Of a stretch of DNA of 64,000 bases, positions 36,730 through 45,804 are shown piece after piece. The notes beneath the pieces are model-generated. The model was not told where the DNA came from. It ran no database searches and saw only the letters and a list, made by a program, of their open reading frames with translations. Each line of letters starts with the position of its first letter. The first letter of the stretch is position 1. Source of the DNA: Caballeronia pedi. GTDB lineage: Bacteria > Pseudomonadota > Gammaproteobacteria > Burkholderiales > Burkholderiaceae. The translations under genes were made by a program, and so were the position numbers. The stretch is from positions 186,001 through 250,000 of the forward strand of contig NZ_FCOE02000004.1 in NCBI RefSeq assembly GCF_001544915.2, written 5' to 3'.

Positions 36730-39111
36730 ATGAATGCCCCTGAGCAACAGAAATTGATCGGCGCCGGCGTCAAACGCAAGGAAGATTACCGCTTCCTGAC
36801 GGGCGCGGGCCAGTACACCGACGACGTCGTCCTGCCGCAGCAAAGCTACGGCGTATTCCTGCGCTCGCCGCACGCGCACGCGAAGATCACGCGCATCGAT
36901 ATCGAAGCCGCGAGGAAGTCGCCGGGCGTGATCGGCATCTTCACCGGGAAGGACATGGCGGATGAGAACGTCGGCGGTCTGCCGTGCGGCTGGCTCATCC
37001 ACAGCACCGACGGCTCGCCGATGCACGAGCCGCCGCATCCCGTCATCGCGCACGACAAGGTGCTGCACGTGGGCGATCAGGTCGCGCTGGTCGTCGCGGA
37101 GTCGGTGAAGGAGGCGAAGGACGCGCTCGAACTGATCGAAGTCGATTACGACGAACTGCCCGCTACCGTCGATACAGGAAGCGCATCGGATGCCGGTCAG
37201 CCGCTCGTGCACGACAGCGTGCCGAACAACGTCTGCTACAACTGGGGCCACGGCGACAAGGCGAAGACCGACGCCGCATTCGCGCAGGCCGCGCACGTGA
37301 CCACGCTCGATATCGTGAACCAGCGCCTCGTGCCGAACGCGATCGAGCCGCGCGCCGTCAACGCGAGCTATTCGAAACACGACGAGAGCTACACGGTGTA
37401 CGTCGCGAATCAGAATCCGCACGTCGAGCGTCTGTTGATGGCAGCGTTCGTGCTGTCGCTGCCGGAGTCGAAGCTGCGCGTGATCGCGCCGGACGTGGGC
37501 GGCGGCTTCGGCTCGAAGATCTTTCTGTATCCCGAAGATGTCGCGCTGACGTGGGCGTCGAAGAAAGTCGGGCGGCCGATCAAGTGGACGGCCGAGCGCT
37601 CCGAAGCATTCCTCTCCGATGCGCATGGCCGCGATCACGTGACGAAAGCCGAACTCGCGCTCGACAAGGACGGCAAGTTCATCGGCATGCGCGTGCATAC
37701 GACGGCGAACATGGGCGCGTATCTGTCGACGTTCGCATCGTCGATTCCGACCGTGCTCTACGCGACGTTGCTCGCCGGCCAGTACACGACGCCCGCGATC
37801 TACGCCGAAGTGAAAGCGGTGTTCACGAACACGGTGCCCGTCGATGCGTATCGCGGCGCGGGCCGTCCGGAAGCCACGTATGTCGTCGAACGGCTCGTCG
37901 AAACGGCGGCGCGCGAACTGAACATCGACCCGGTCGAACTGCGCCGGCGCAATTTCATCCGCGAGTTTCCGTACGCGACGCCAGTCGGTCTCACCTACGA
38001 CACCGGCGATTACGACGCGTGCCTGAACCGCGCGCTGGAGCTTGCGGATGTCGCAGGTTTCCAAAAGCGCCGGGACGAATCCAGGCAGAAAGGCAAGCTG
38101 CGCGGCATCGGCTATTCGTGCTACATCGAGGCGTGCGGGCTCGCGCCGTCGAATGTCGCGGGGGCGCTGGGCGCGCGTGCGGGGCTGTTCGAAGCGGGCG
38201 AAGTGCGCGTGCATCCGACCGGCTCCGTCACTGTCTTCACCGGCTCGCACAGCCACGGGCAAGGGCACGAAACGACCTTCGCGCAAGTTGTCGCGGACCG
38301 GCTCGGCGTGGCGATCGAGAACGTCGAAATCATTCATGGAGACACCGGCCGCATTCCGTTCGGCATGGGCACGTATGGTTCGCGTTCGATTTCGGTCGGC
38401 GGCTCGGCGATCATGAAGGCGCTCGACAAGGTCGAAGCGAAAGCGAAGAAGATCGCCGCGCATCTGCTCGAAGCGGCGGCGGAGGACATCGAGTTCAAGA
38501 ACGGCGTGTTCCGCGTCGCGGGCACGGACCGCACGAAGACCTTCGTCGATGTATCGCTCGCGGCGTACGTGCCGCACAACTTCCCGCTCGAAACCATGGA
38601 GCCGGGTCTCAACGAAAACGCGTTCTACGATCCGACCAACTTCACGTATCCGTCGGGCGCGTATGTGTGCGAAGTCGAAGTGGATCAGGACACGGGCGAG
38701 ACGCGCATCCAGAAATTCACGGCAGTCGATGACTTCGGCAACGTGATCAATCCGATGATCGTCGAAGGCCAGGTGCACGGCGGGCTGGGGCAGGGCATCG
38801 GCCAGGCGATGCTGGAACGCTGCGTGTACGACAACAGCACCGGCCAGCTACTCTCCGGCTCGTTCATGGATTACGCGATGCCGCACGCGATCGACCTGCC
38901 GAACTTCACGGTCGAAACCGCGAAGGGCACGCCGTGCACACACAATCCGCTCGGCGTGAAGGGCTGCGGCGAAGCGGGCGCGATCGGCTCGCCGCCCGCC
39001 GTCATCAACGCGATTCTCGATGCGCTCGCGCCCCTCGGCGTGAAGGATCTGCAGATGCCCGCGACGCCGCATCGCGTCTGGACCGCGATGCACAACGCCC
39101 AACACGCCTGA
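36730..39111 (+). CDS. coxL: CO dehydrogenase-family large (molybdopterin) subunit, form II signature
   Basis: 793 residues, full length. Molybdopterin-binding catalytic subunit. The loop at residues 373-379 reads AYRGAGR, the form II (BMS) signature, not AYXCSFR of proven form I CO oxidisers, so no Mo-S-Cu cysteine is present at that site. Other segments seen are GGGFGSK, the [11 protein letters not shown] motif and the C-terminal [12 protein letters not shown] with the catalytic Glu. It may oxidise CO weakly or another substrate such as a purine or aldehyde. Confidence 0.92.
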   Translation: MNAPEQQKLIGAGVKRKEDYRFLTGAGQYTDDVVLPQQSYGVFLRSPHAHAKITRIDIEAARKSPGVIGIFTGKDMADENVGGLPCGWLIHSTDGSPMHEPPHPVIAHDKVLHVGDQVALVVAESVKEAKDALELIEVDYDELPATVDTGSASDAGQPLVHDSVPNNVCYNWGHGDKAKTDAAFAQAAHVTTLDIVNQRLVPNAIEPRAVNASYSKHDESYTVYVANQNPHVERLLMAAFVLSLPESKLRVIAPDVGGGFGSKIFLYPEDVALTWASKKVGRPIKWTAERSEAFLSDAHGRDHVTKAELALDKDGKFIGMRVHTTANMGAYLSTFASSIPTVLYATLLAGQYTTPAIYAEVKAVFTNTVPVDAYRGAGRPEATYVVERLVETAARELNIDPVELRRRNFIREFPYATPVGLTYDTGDYDACLNRALELADVAGFQKRRDESRQKGKLRGIGYSCYIEACGLAPSNVAGALGARAGLFEAGEVRVHPTGSVTVFTGSHSHGQGHETTFAQVVADRLGVAIENVEIIHGDTGRIPFGMGTYGSRSISVGGSAIMKALDKVEAKAKKIAAHLLEAAAEDIEFKNGVFRVAGTDRTKTFVDVSLAAYVPHNFPLETMEPGLNENAFYDPTNFTYPSGAYVCEVEVDQDTGETRIQKFTAVDDFGNVINPMIVEGQVHGGLGQGIGQAMLERCVYDNSTGQLLSGSFMDYAMPHAIDLPNFTVETAKGTPCTHNPLGVKGCGEAGAIGSPPAVINAILDALAPLGVKDLQMPATPHRVWTAMHNAQHA

Positions 39112-39122
39112 GGAGACCGGCC

Positions 39123-39923
39123 ATGTACACATTCGAATATGAGCGTCTGGGTGAAGCGAAGGCGGCGGTCGCGGCGCTTTCCGGCGACGCCGACGCCAAG
39201 TTCCTCGCGGGCGGCCAGAGCCTCTTGCCGACGATGCGCCTGCGCCTCGCGCAGCCCTCGAAGCTGATCGACGTGACGCGCGTCGCGTCGATGAAAAGCG
39301 TCACGCTCGCTGGCGACACGCTCACCATCGGCGGCGCGGTGTGCCATGCGCAGGTCGCATCGAACGCCGATGTGAAGCGCGCGCTGCCGGGCCTCGCGGA
39401 TCTCGCGGGCCGTATCGGCGACCAGCAGGTGCGCGAGCGCGGCACCATCGGCGGCTCGCTCGCCAACGACGATCCGGCGGCGTGCTATCCGTCCGCCGTG
39501 CTCGCACTGAAGGCGACGGTCGTGACGGACCGAAGGCGCATCGCGGCGGACGATTTCTTCATCGACATGTATCAGACCGCGCTCGAACCCGACGAACTCA
39601 TCACGGCGGTGGAGTTTCCGCTCGCCGAACGCGCGGGCTACGAGAAGTTTCGCAATCCGGCGTCGCACTTCGCGCTCGTCGGCGTGTTCGTCGCGAAGTT
39701 CAAGGACGGCGTGCGTGTCGGCGTGACGGGCGCGGCTTCTTCGGTGTTTCGTCCGGCCGAACTGGAAGCGGCGTTGTCGAAGGACTTCTCGGTCGCGTCG
39801 GCGCGCGGCGTGACGATTTCGCCCGACCAGCTGAACGAAGACATGCACGCGAGCGCCGCGTACCGCGCGCATCTGATTCCGGTGCTCGCGGGCCGCGCGA
39901 TCGAGCGCGCGATGTCGTTCTGA
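39123..39923 (+). CDS. coxM: CO dehydrogenase-family medium (FAD) subunit
   Basis: 266 residues. FAD-binding domain of the PCMH type with AGGQSLLPTMRLR and GTIGGSLANDDPAACYP, followed by the CO-dehydrogenase flavoprotein C-terminal domain. Passes electrons from the Fe-S subunit to the acceptor. GAGGAGACC precedes the ATG, 11 bases after the large subunit. Confidence 0.93.
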   Translation: MYTFEYERLGEAKAAVAALSGDADAKFLAGGQSLLPTMRLRLAQPSKLIDVTRVASMKSVTLAGDTLTIGGAVCHAQVASNADVKRALPGLADLAGRIGDQQVRERGTIGGSLANDDPAACYPSAVLALKATVVTDRRRIAADDFFIDMYQTALEPDELITAVEFPLAERAGYEKFRNPASHFALVGVFVAKFKDGVRVGVTGAASSVFRPAELEAALSKDFSVASARGVTISPDQLNEDMHASAAYRAHLIPVLAGRAIERAMSF

Positions 39924-39928
39924 TCGCG

Positions 39929-40822
39929 ATGCAGGGCGAGCCCGCTTCCATCGACGAGACGCTCGCGCGCCTGCGCGAGCATCAGTACTTCGCGAACCGC
40001 GAGCTCGCGACGGCGCTCTTTCTTGCGCTGAAGATGCAGCGGCCGCTGTTCCTCGAAGGCGAACCGGGCGTCGGCAAGACCGAGCTTGCGAAAGCCGCGG
40101 CGGGCCTGTGCGGCACCACGTTGCTGCGCCTGCAATGCTACGAAGGGCTCGATACGGCGAGCGCGCTGTACGAATGGGACTATCCGCGCCAGATCATGGC
40201 GCTGCGGCTGGCGGAGGCATCGGGTGAGACGCCGTCGAACGATTCGCTGTATCGCGGCGAGTTTCTGTTGAAGCGCCCCTTGCTTCAGGCCTTGCTGCCC
40301 GATCCCGTGAATCCGGACGCGCGCCGCGTCCTGCTGATCGACGAAATCGATCGCGCCGACGAGCCGTTCGAAGCGTTCCTGCTCGAACTGCTGTCGGATT
40401 TTCAGGTGTCGATTCCGGAGTACGGCACGGTGCGGGCCGCGCGGCCGCCGCTCGTCGTGATGACGTCGAACCGCACGCGCGAAGTGCACGACGCGTTGAA
40501 GCGCCGCTGTCTCTATCAATGGATCGGCTATCCCGAACGCGAGGTCGAACTGGCGATCGTCGCGGCGCGCGCGCCGGAAGCGGGGCGCGCGTTGCAGCAG
40601 CGCGCCGTCGCGTTCGTACATGCGCTGCGCACACTGGACCTGTTCAAGGCGCCGGGCGTCGCGGAGACGATCGACTGGTGCCGCGCGCTCGCGGCGTTGT
40701 CGGTGTCGGAGCTCGATCCGCAATCGGTGCAGAACACGCTCGGCGTGCTGCTGAAGTATCAGGACGACCTCGCGCGCATGGATGCCGACACGCTCGCGCA
40801 ATGCCTGTCCGCCGCGCCATGA
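39929..40822 (+). CDS. coxD: MoxR-type AAA+ ATPase, CoxD
   Basis: 297 residues. Walker A GEPGVGKT at 44-51, Walker B VLLIDEID, sensor-1 VMTSNRTREVHDALKRRC. In Afipia/Oligotropha CoxD is a chaperone for the Mo-Cu-S active site. It starts five bases after coxM. The start ATG lies within a longer open frame that is shadow of coxM. Confidence 0.92.
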   Translation: MQGEPASIDETLARLREHQYFANRELATALFLALKMQRPLFLEGEPGVGKTELAKAAAGLCGTTLLRLQCYEGLDTASALYEWDYPRQIMALRLAEASGETPSNDSLYRGEFLLKRPLLQALLPDPVNPDARRVLLIDEIDRADEPFEAFLLELLSDFQVSIPEYGTVRAARPPLVVMTSNRTREVHDALKRRCLYQWIGYPEREVELAIVAARAPEAGRALQQRAVAFVHALRTLDLFKAPGVAETIDWCRALAALSVSELDPQSVQNTLGVLLKYQDDLARMDADTLAQCLSAAP

Positions 40823-42009
40823 CGATGGAACCGCTCGCCCGCAACGTCGTGCATTTCGTGAGGCTCCTGCGGGGCGCGGGTCTCGGCATGTCCCCCGCGC
40901 ACGCGGTCGATGCGCTCGACGCGCTGCGCTTCGTCGATCTGAACCGCCGCGACGACGTGCGCGCGACGCTCGCGTGCCTGCTCGTTCACGCCAGCGACGA
41001 GCGCGAGATTTTCGACGCGGCCTTCGATCTTTTCTGGCGCGATCCCGATTGGGAAGGCAAGCTGCGCGCGCTGTTGCTGCCGAAGGTGACGAACGGCATG
41101 CCGCCGCCCAAACGCAACAACCGTCTCGCCGACGCACTGGCGGCGCGCGCGGCGGCATCGAAGGCGCAGGCGTCGGAATCGAAGCCCGAGGAGGCGCATG
41201 CGCGCATCACGTTCAGTTCGCAGGAGCGGCTGAGTCATCGCGACTTCGACACGCTCAGCGCCGACGAATGGCGCACGCTGCGGCATCAGATTCGCGCGCA
41301 CCGCATGCCGCTCGCGACCGAGCCGACGCGCAGGCTGAAGGCGGCATCGCGCGGCACGCACGCCGATCTCAAGGCGAGCGCGCGACATGCCGTGCGCTCC
41401 GGCGGCGACTGGACCGTGTGGAAGTATCGCGCGGCGGTCGAGCGCCGGCCGCCGCTCGTGTTGCTGCTCGACATTTCCGGTTCGATGAGCGCGTATTCGC
41501 GCGCCGTGCTCTATTTCTGCCACGCGCTGTTGCAATCGCGCGAACGGCTGCAGGTATTTCTGTTCGGCACGCGCCTGACCAACGCGACGCGCGCATTGCG
41601 CGAACGCGATCCCGATGTCGCGATCGCGACGCTCGGCACACAGGTGGCCGACTGGTCGGGCGGCACGCGCATCGGCGCGGCGCTCGCGGAGTTCAATCGA
41701 CGCTGGGCGCGCCGCGTGCTCGCCGGCCGGGCGACGGTGCTGCTCGTCACCGATGGCCTCGATCACGACGCCATCGACGTGCTCGACGCCGAGATGCGCA
41801 GGCTCAAGCGCTTTGCGCATCGGCTCGTGTGGCTCAATCCGCTGCTGCGCTTCGCCGATTTCACGCCGCGCGCGCGAGGCGTGCGCGCGATCCTGCCTCA
41901 CGTCGACGCGATGCTCGCGGCGCATAACCTCGACAGTCTCGGCGCCGTTGGCCGGGAACTCGCCGCCCTGTCGCGACCCAAGTCCTTAGGAGCTGCTTCA
42001 TGGAACTGA
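40819..42009 (+). CDS. coxE: VWA-domain protein, CoxE
   Basis: 396 residues. N-terminal CoxE helical region (FVRLLRGAGLGMSPAHAVDAL), C-terminal von Willebrand A domain with the MIDAS motif DISGSMSAYS and TDGLDHDAID. Works with CoxD in cofactor insertion. Its ATG overlaps the coxD stop (ATGA), and its end overlaps coxG by ten bases. Confidence 0.92.
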   Translation: MTMEPLARNVVHFVRLLRGAGLGMSPAHAVDALDALRFVDLNRRDDVRATLACLLVHASDEREIFDAAFDLFWRDPDWEGKLRALLLPKVTNGMPPPKRNNRLADALAARAAASKAQASESKPEEAHARITFSSQERLSHRDFDTLSADEWRTLRHQIRAHRMPLATEPTRRLKAASRGTHADLKASARHAVRSGGDWTVWKYRAAVERRPPLVLLLDISGSMSAYSRAVLYFCHALLQSRERLQVFLFGTRLTNATRALRERDPDVAIATLGTQVADWSGGTRIGAALAEFNRRWARRVLAGRATVLLVTDGLDHDAIDVLDAEMRRLKRFAHRLVWLNPLLRFADFTPRARGVRAILPHVDAMLAAHNLDSLGAVGRELAALSRPKSLGAASWN

Positions 42010-42542
42010 CCGAAACGCACACGTTGCCCGTATCGCAGGCGCGCACGTGGGAAGCACTCAACGACACGTCGATGCTGAAGGTCTGCATTCCGGGCTGCGA
42101 CAGCATCGACGCGGACGGCGAAAATGCGTACAACGTCGCGATGACGGCGGCGGTCGGCCCGGTGAAGGCGCGCTTCAAGGGCAGAATGGAGCTGACGAAT
42201 ATCGACGCCCCGCATACTTATACGATCGTGTTCGAGGGCCAGGGCGGCGCGGCCGGTTTCAGCAAGGGCAGCGCGACCGTGAATCTCGAACCCGGCGCCG
42301 ATGCCGACACGACCACGCTCACCTACAGCGCGAACGCGCAGGTAGGCGGCAAGCTCGCGCAGATCGGCTCGCGGCTCGTCGACGGCGCGGCGCGTAAGAT
42401 TGCGGGAGAATTTTTCAAGCGATTCAGCGCGCAGTTGCAAGGCGGGCAGGAATCACAGGACGCAGCCGCCGACGATGAAAGCGGCGGAGAAGGGCAGGAG
42501 AAAGGAAAGAAATCATGGACAGCGTGGATCTCGAAGTCCTGA
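42000..42542 (+). CDS. coxG: CoxG, SRPBCC-family membrane-recruitment protein
   Basis: 180 residues. START/SRPBCC fold of the CoxG family (ETHTLPVSQARTWEALND, CIPGCDSI, AQVGGKLAQIGSRLVDGAARKIAGEFF), with an acidic, Gly-rich linker (ESQDAAADDESGGEGQEKG) and a C-terminal tail (KKSWTAWISKS). CoxG anchors CO dehydrogenase to the membrane and delivers quinone-type acceptors. The linker plus tail resembles the membrane-attaching arm of other CoxG proteins. Confidence 0.9.
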   Translation: MELTETHTLPVSQARTWEALNDTSMLKVCIPGCDSIDADGENAYNVAMTAAVGPVKARFKGRMELTNIDAPHTYTIVFEGQGGAAGFSKGSATVNLEPGADADTTTLTYSANAQVGGKLAQIGSRLVDGAARKIAGEFFKRFSAQLQGGQESQDAAADDESGGEGQEKGKKSWTAWISKS

Positions 42543-43534
42543 AGAACAGCGCGCGATGGCTCGAAGACGGGCATCGCGTGCTGCTCGTGACGGTGGTGAA
42601 AACGTGGGGCTCGTCGCCGAGACCCGAAGGCGCGATGCTCGCCGTGCGTGGCGATGGCCACGTCGTCGGCTCGGTGTCGGGCGGGTGTATCGAAGACGAT
42701 CTCATCGAGCGGGTGCGGCAGCGGGGCATCGAGCAGACCGAGCCGGAAGCGGTGAAGTACGGCATCAGCGCGGAAGAGGCGCATCGCTTCGGCTTGCCGT
42801 GCGGCGGAACGATCCAGCTCGTGCTGGAGCCTTTGACGACAGCGAGCGGTATCGCGCAACTGTGCACGGCGGTGGAAAGCGGCCAGCTCGTTGCGCGCAC
42901 GCTCGACATGGCGACGGGCGCCGTGCGCCTCGAACCCGCGCAGGCCACCGACGGCGTGCTGTTCGACGACGCGCGGCTTTTGACCATCCACGGTCCGCGC
43001 TATCGCATGCTGGTGATCGGCGCGGGACAGTTGTCGCGGTATCTGTGCAGCATCGCGGTCGGGCTCGACTATCAGGTGACCGTCTGCGATCCGCGCGAGG
43101 AATACACGGAAGAATGGGACGTGCCGGGCACGACGATCGTGCGCACCATGCCCGACGACACCGTCATGGACATGAAGCTCGACGAACGCTGCGCGGTGAT
43201 CGCGCTCACGCACGATCCCAAGCTCGACGATCTCGCGCTGATGGAAGCGTTGAAGACGCCGGCGTTCTATGTCGGCGCGCTGGGTTCGCGGCGCAATAAC
43301 GCGGCGCGTCGCGAGCGGCTCAAGGAATTCGATCTGAGCGAGGCCGAGCTGGCGCGCCTGCATGGGCCGGTGGGTATCTATATCGGCAGCAGGACGCCGC
43401 CGGAGATCGCGGTGTCGATTCTCGCGGAGGTGACGGCGGCGAAGAACGGCGTTTCGCTGCCCGAGCTATTGCAGGTCGAAGGCGCGAAGGCGGCGCGCGA
43501 GGTCGCGGGGAAGGGCGAAGTGTGCGGCGTTTGA
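42515..43534 (+). CDS. XdhC/CoxI-family molybdenum cofactor maturation protein
   Basis: 339 residues. N-terminal XdhC/CoxI domain (VTVVKTWGSSPRPEGAML, SVSGGCIEDDLI) and C-terminal Rossmann domain (MLVIGAGQLSRYLCSIA, YVGALGSRRNNAARRERL). Such proteins bind and help sulphurate the molybdenum cofactor before insertion. It overlaps coxG by 28 bases; AGGAGAAAGG precedes the ATG. It is the last gene of the operon. Confidence 0.9.
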   Translation: MDSVDLEVLKNSARWLEDGHRVLLVTVVKTWGSSPRPEGAMLAVRGDGHVVGSVSGGCIEDDLIERVRQRGIEQTEPEAVKYGISAEEAHRFGLPCGGTIQLVLEPLTTASGIAQLCTAVESGQLVARTLDMATGAVRLEPAQATDGVLFDDARLLTIHGPRYRMLVIGAGQLSRYLCSIAVGLDYQVTVCDPREEYTEEWDVPGTTIVRTMPDDTVMDMKLDERCAVIALTHDPKLDDLALMEALKTPAFYVGALGSRRNNAARRERLKEFDLSEAELARLHGPVGIYIGSRTPPEIAVSILAEVTAAKNGVSLPELLQVEGAKAAREVAGKGEVCGV

Positions 43535-43593
43535 GCGCGTCGCAATTATTACAAAAACCTGACGATATGCGGTCCGCGCGCATCGTGCGACCA

Positions 43594-43613
43594 TATAATA
43601 ATCGTTCTCATTT
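43594..43613 (+). promoter_or_regulatory. Fur-box-like operator over the promoter of the first PepSY gene
   Basis: TATAAT (43594-43599) overlaps TAATAATCGTTCTCATT (43597-43613), which matches the Fur pattern of TAAT and TCATT half-sites (ATAATnATTCTCATT type). Repression by Fe-Fur under iron sufficiency is likely. Confidence 0.55.
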
Positions 43614-43666
43614 GCGCGGCCGTTGCGGCTGACGCGATTCGTCCTTCAGTTCAGAATCTTTATCGA

Positions 43667-44875
43667 ATGCCCGGCAAGTTTCTGACCGGCGGAGATCGGC
43701 GTGCAGCCGCGCGCGCCGATGCGTCGCCCGACACGCGCACGCCCGCGGACAAGCGTCACATGAGCCAGCGCGCGCTGCGCGCGTGGTCGATCGTGCATCG
43801 CTGGACGAGTCTCGTCTGCACGGCGTTCATGCTGCTGCTTTGTCTCACCGGTTTGCCGCTCGTGTTTGGGCACGAACTCGACATCCTGACCGGCGATGCG
43901 ATCGAAGCGCCCGCGCTGCCCGCATCGCAAGCCGATGCGCGCGCGAGCTACGACGCGGTCCTGCGCGCCGCGCTGAAGACGCATCCCGGCCACGTGCCGC
44001 AATACATGATCTGGGAGCCGGACGAGCCGCTTTTGCCGATCGTCGTGAGCGCGCCTCACGCCGACACGCCACCCGACGACACTCTCAGCACCACCGTCGA
44101 CGCCCGCACCGCGCAGCCGCTCGGCATGCCGCCGGGCAAGGGTTCGCTCAAGTTCGTCCTGCTGAAGCTGCACGTCGACATGTTCGCGGGGCTGTTCGGC
44201 AAGCTCTTTCTCGGCGCGATGGGCGTGGTGTTTCTGGCGGCGATCGTGTCGGGGATCGTCGTGTATCTGCCGTTCTGGCGCAAGGTCGGGCTCGGGCGCG
44301 TGCGGCTGAAAAAGAAGCGCCGCGTCGTGTGGCTCGACTGGCACAACGCGATCGGCATGCTGACGCTCGCGTGGGCGTTGCTCGTCGGCGCGACGGGATC
44401 GATCAACACGCTCGCCGATTTAATGCTCGAAGCGTGGCGCAACGATCAGCTCGCGCAGATGGTCGCGCCGTATCGGGACAAGCCGCCGGTGACGGTGCGC
44501 GCGTCCATCGACGATGCCGTGAAGACGGCGCGAGGCGTCGCGCCGGACATGATTCCGTCGTTCGTCGCGTTTCCGGGGACGCGCTTCGCGAGCCCGCATC
44601 ACTATGCCGTGTGGATGCGCGGCGACGGCATTCTGACGACGCGGATCATGCGGCCGGTGCTCGTCGATGCATCGACGGGCGCGCTCACCGATGCACGCGA
44701 ATTGCCGTGGTATCTGAAGGTGCTGCTCGGCTCGCAGCCGCTGCATTTCGGGGATTTCGGCGGGATGCCGCTCAAGATCTTCTGGGCGGCGTTCGATGTG
44801 CTGACGATCGTGGTGTTGGGGAGCGGGCTTTATTTGTGGCTCACGCGGCATAACCCGAGGAAGCGGCGGGGCTGA
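43667..44875 (+). CDS. PepSY-associated membrane protein
   Basis: 402 residues. Four predicted membrane helices in the PepSY_TM arrangement: WSIVHRWTSLVCTAFMLLLCLTGLPLVF near the start, LFLGAMGVVFLAAIVSGIVVYLPFW and WHNAIGMLTLAWALLVGATGSI in the middle, and a helix at the end (FDVLTIVVLGSGLYLWLT). His residues in helices suggest haem binding; several such proteins reduce ferric siderophores at the inner membrane. A Fur box precedes it. The start may instead be the ATG at 43760, where similarity to the family begins. Confidence 0.85.
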   Translation: MPGKFLTGGDRRAAARADASPDTRTPADKRHMSQRALRAWSIVHRWTSLVCTAFMLLLCLTGLPLVFGHELDILTGDAIEAPALPASQADARASYDAVLRAALKTHPGHVPQYMIWEPDEPLLPIVVSAPHADTPPDDTLSTTVDARTAQPLGMPPGKGSLKFVLLKLHVDMFAGLFGKLFLGAMGVVFLAAIVSGIVVYLPFWRKVGLGRVRLKKKRRVVWLDWHNAIGMLTLAWALLVGATGSINTLADLMLEAWRNDQLAQMVAPYRDKPPVTVRASIDDAVKTARGVAPDMIPSFVAFPGTRFASPHHYAVWMRGDGILTTRIMRPVLVDASTGALTDARELPWYLKVLLGSQPLHFGDFGGMPLKIFWAAFDVLTIVVLGSGLYLWLTRHNPRKRRG

Positions 44876-44904
44876 TACACCGGCACGACCCGACCGCAAC
44901 TACT

Positions 44905-45627
44905 TTAAATCAACCCGCAAACAATCGCCGCAATCAGCGACGCCGCCACGATCACCACCCCGGCCGTGCGTTTCTTGTTGAGCTCGGTCCACAGCAGCAC
45001 GCCTGTCAGCGACAACAGGACGATGCTGCCCGCGAACGTATCGATGAGCAGCACCCAGCCCGCGCTCAGGCCCACACCCTTGTGCAGGTTGGTCATCATC
45101 GCGAGGAAGGTGTTCTCGGTGCGCTTCACCGAAACAAAGTTGTTGCCCACCCAGTACTCGGCCATCACGCTGCCGCCCGGCGACGCCACCATCGCCGACC
45201 ACTGTTCCGGCTGCATCGTGCTCTTGTCGCCCCAGCCGACCGGATGCGCCGGCTCGCGGCGCGTGCGCCCGAGATTGCCTTCGATCTTCAATTCCTTCTT
45301 GAGCCACGTGCCCATGTCGCGCGGCGTCTTGAAGCCTTCGGCGGGCAGCGGCATCTGCATCTGCGTGACCTGCGGCTCGCCGGTCGGAATGCGCAAAGTC
45401 GCACGATGATTCAGCAGAAATCCGGTCGTGCCGAACAGCAAGCCGAGCAGCGCGCCCCACAGGCCGATCCAGCCGTGCACCTTGCGCAGCCACTTGAGAA
45501 AGGTCGAGCGCCGCGAGCGGTTCTTGCGCACGAACTGCTCGGCATCGTCGATGAGGCGCCCGTGCGGACGATATTGCGTCGAGCCGCTCGTCGCGGGCTG
45601 CGGATTCAGTGTGTCGGGCGCGTTCAC
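44905..45627 (-). CDS. PepSY-domain membrane protein
   Basis: 240 residues from a GTG start with GGAGAG just upstream; an upstream in-frame start at 45660 would add 11 residues. Membrane helices at about 50-72 (KVHGWIGLWGALLGLLFGTTGFLL), 190-210 (LSAGWVLLIDTFAGSIVLLSLTGVLLW) and the C-terminus (TAGVVIVAASLIAAIVCGLI). It converges with the other PepSY gene and carries its own perfect Fur-box-like site upstream, so the two probably act together in iron acquisition. Confidence 0.82.
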   Translation of the reverse strand: MNAPDTLNPQPATSGSTQYRPHGRLIDDAEQFVRKNRSRRSTFLKWLRKVHGWIGLWGALLGLLFGTTGFLLNHRATLRIPTGEPQVTQMQMPLPAEGFKTPRDMGTWLKKELKIEGNLGRTRREPAHPVGWGDKSTMQPEQWSAMVASPGGSVMAEYWVGNNFVSVKRTENTFLAMMTNLHKGVGLSAGWVLLIDTFAGSIVLLSLTGVLLWTELNKKRTAGVVIVAASLIAAIVCGLI

Positions 45628-45719
45628 GCGTCTCTCCAGGATTCGGGCATTGGCAGGCAAAACCGCGCCCCGATCGGCTAGACGCGCGGGAACGCGTGGC
45701 GATCGACGAAAGGCGGGCG

Positions 45720-45738
45720 AATGAGAATTGTTATCATT
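45720..45738 (-). promoter_or_regulatory. Fur box upstream of the second PepSY gene
   Basis: AATGAGAATTGTTATCATT is a near-consensus 19-bp Fur site with dyad symmetry, 93 bases before the GTG start on the minus strand. Iron-dependent repression of this gene is strongly suggested. Confidence 0.75.
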
Positions 45739-45804
45739 ACATGCGGAAAAGCGCTTTTCAACGATTTGCGCCGATGCAGTCGCATGCGTTTGTCACAAAA
45801 AATT

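Noticed and set aside
36127..38778. 883-codon open frame on the minus strand over coxS/coxL
   Set aside because: It is antisense to well-supported coxL and coxS, its translation is Arg/His/Asp-rich and lacks domains; a mirror effect of high GC codons.
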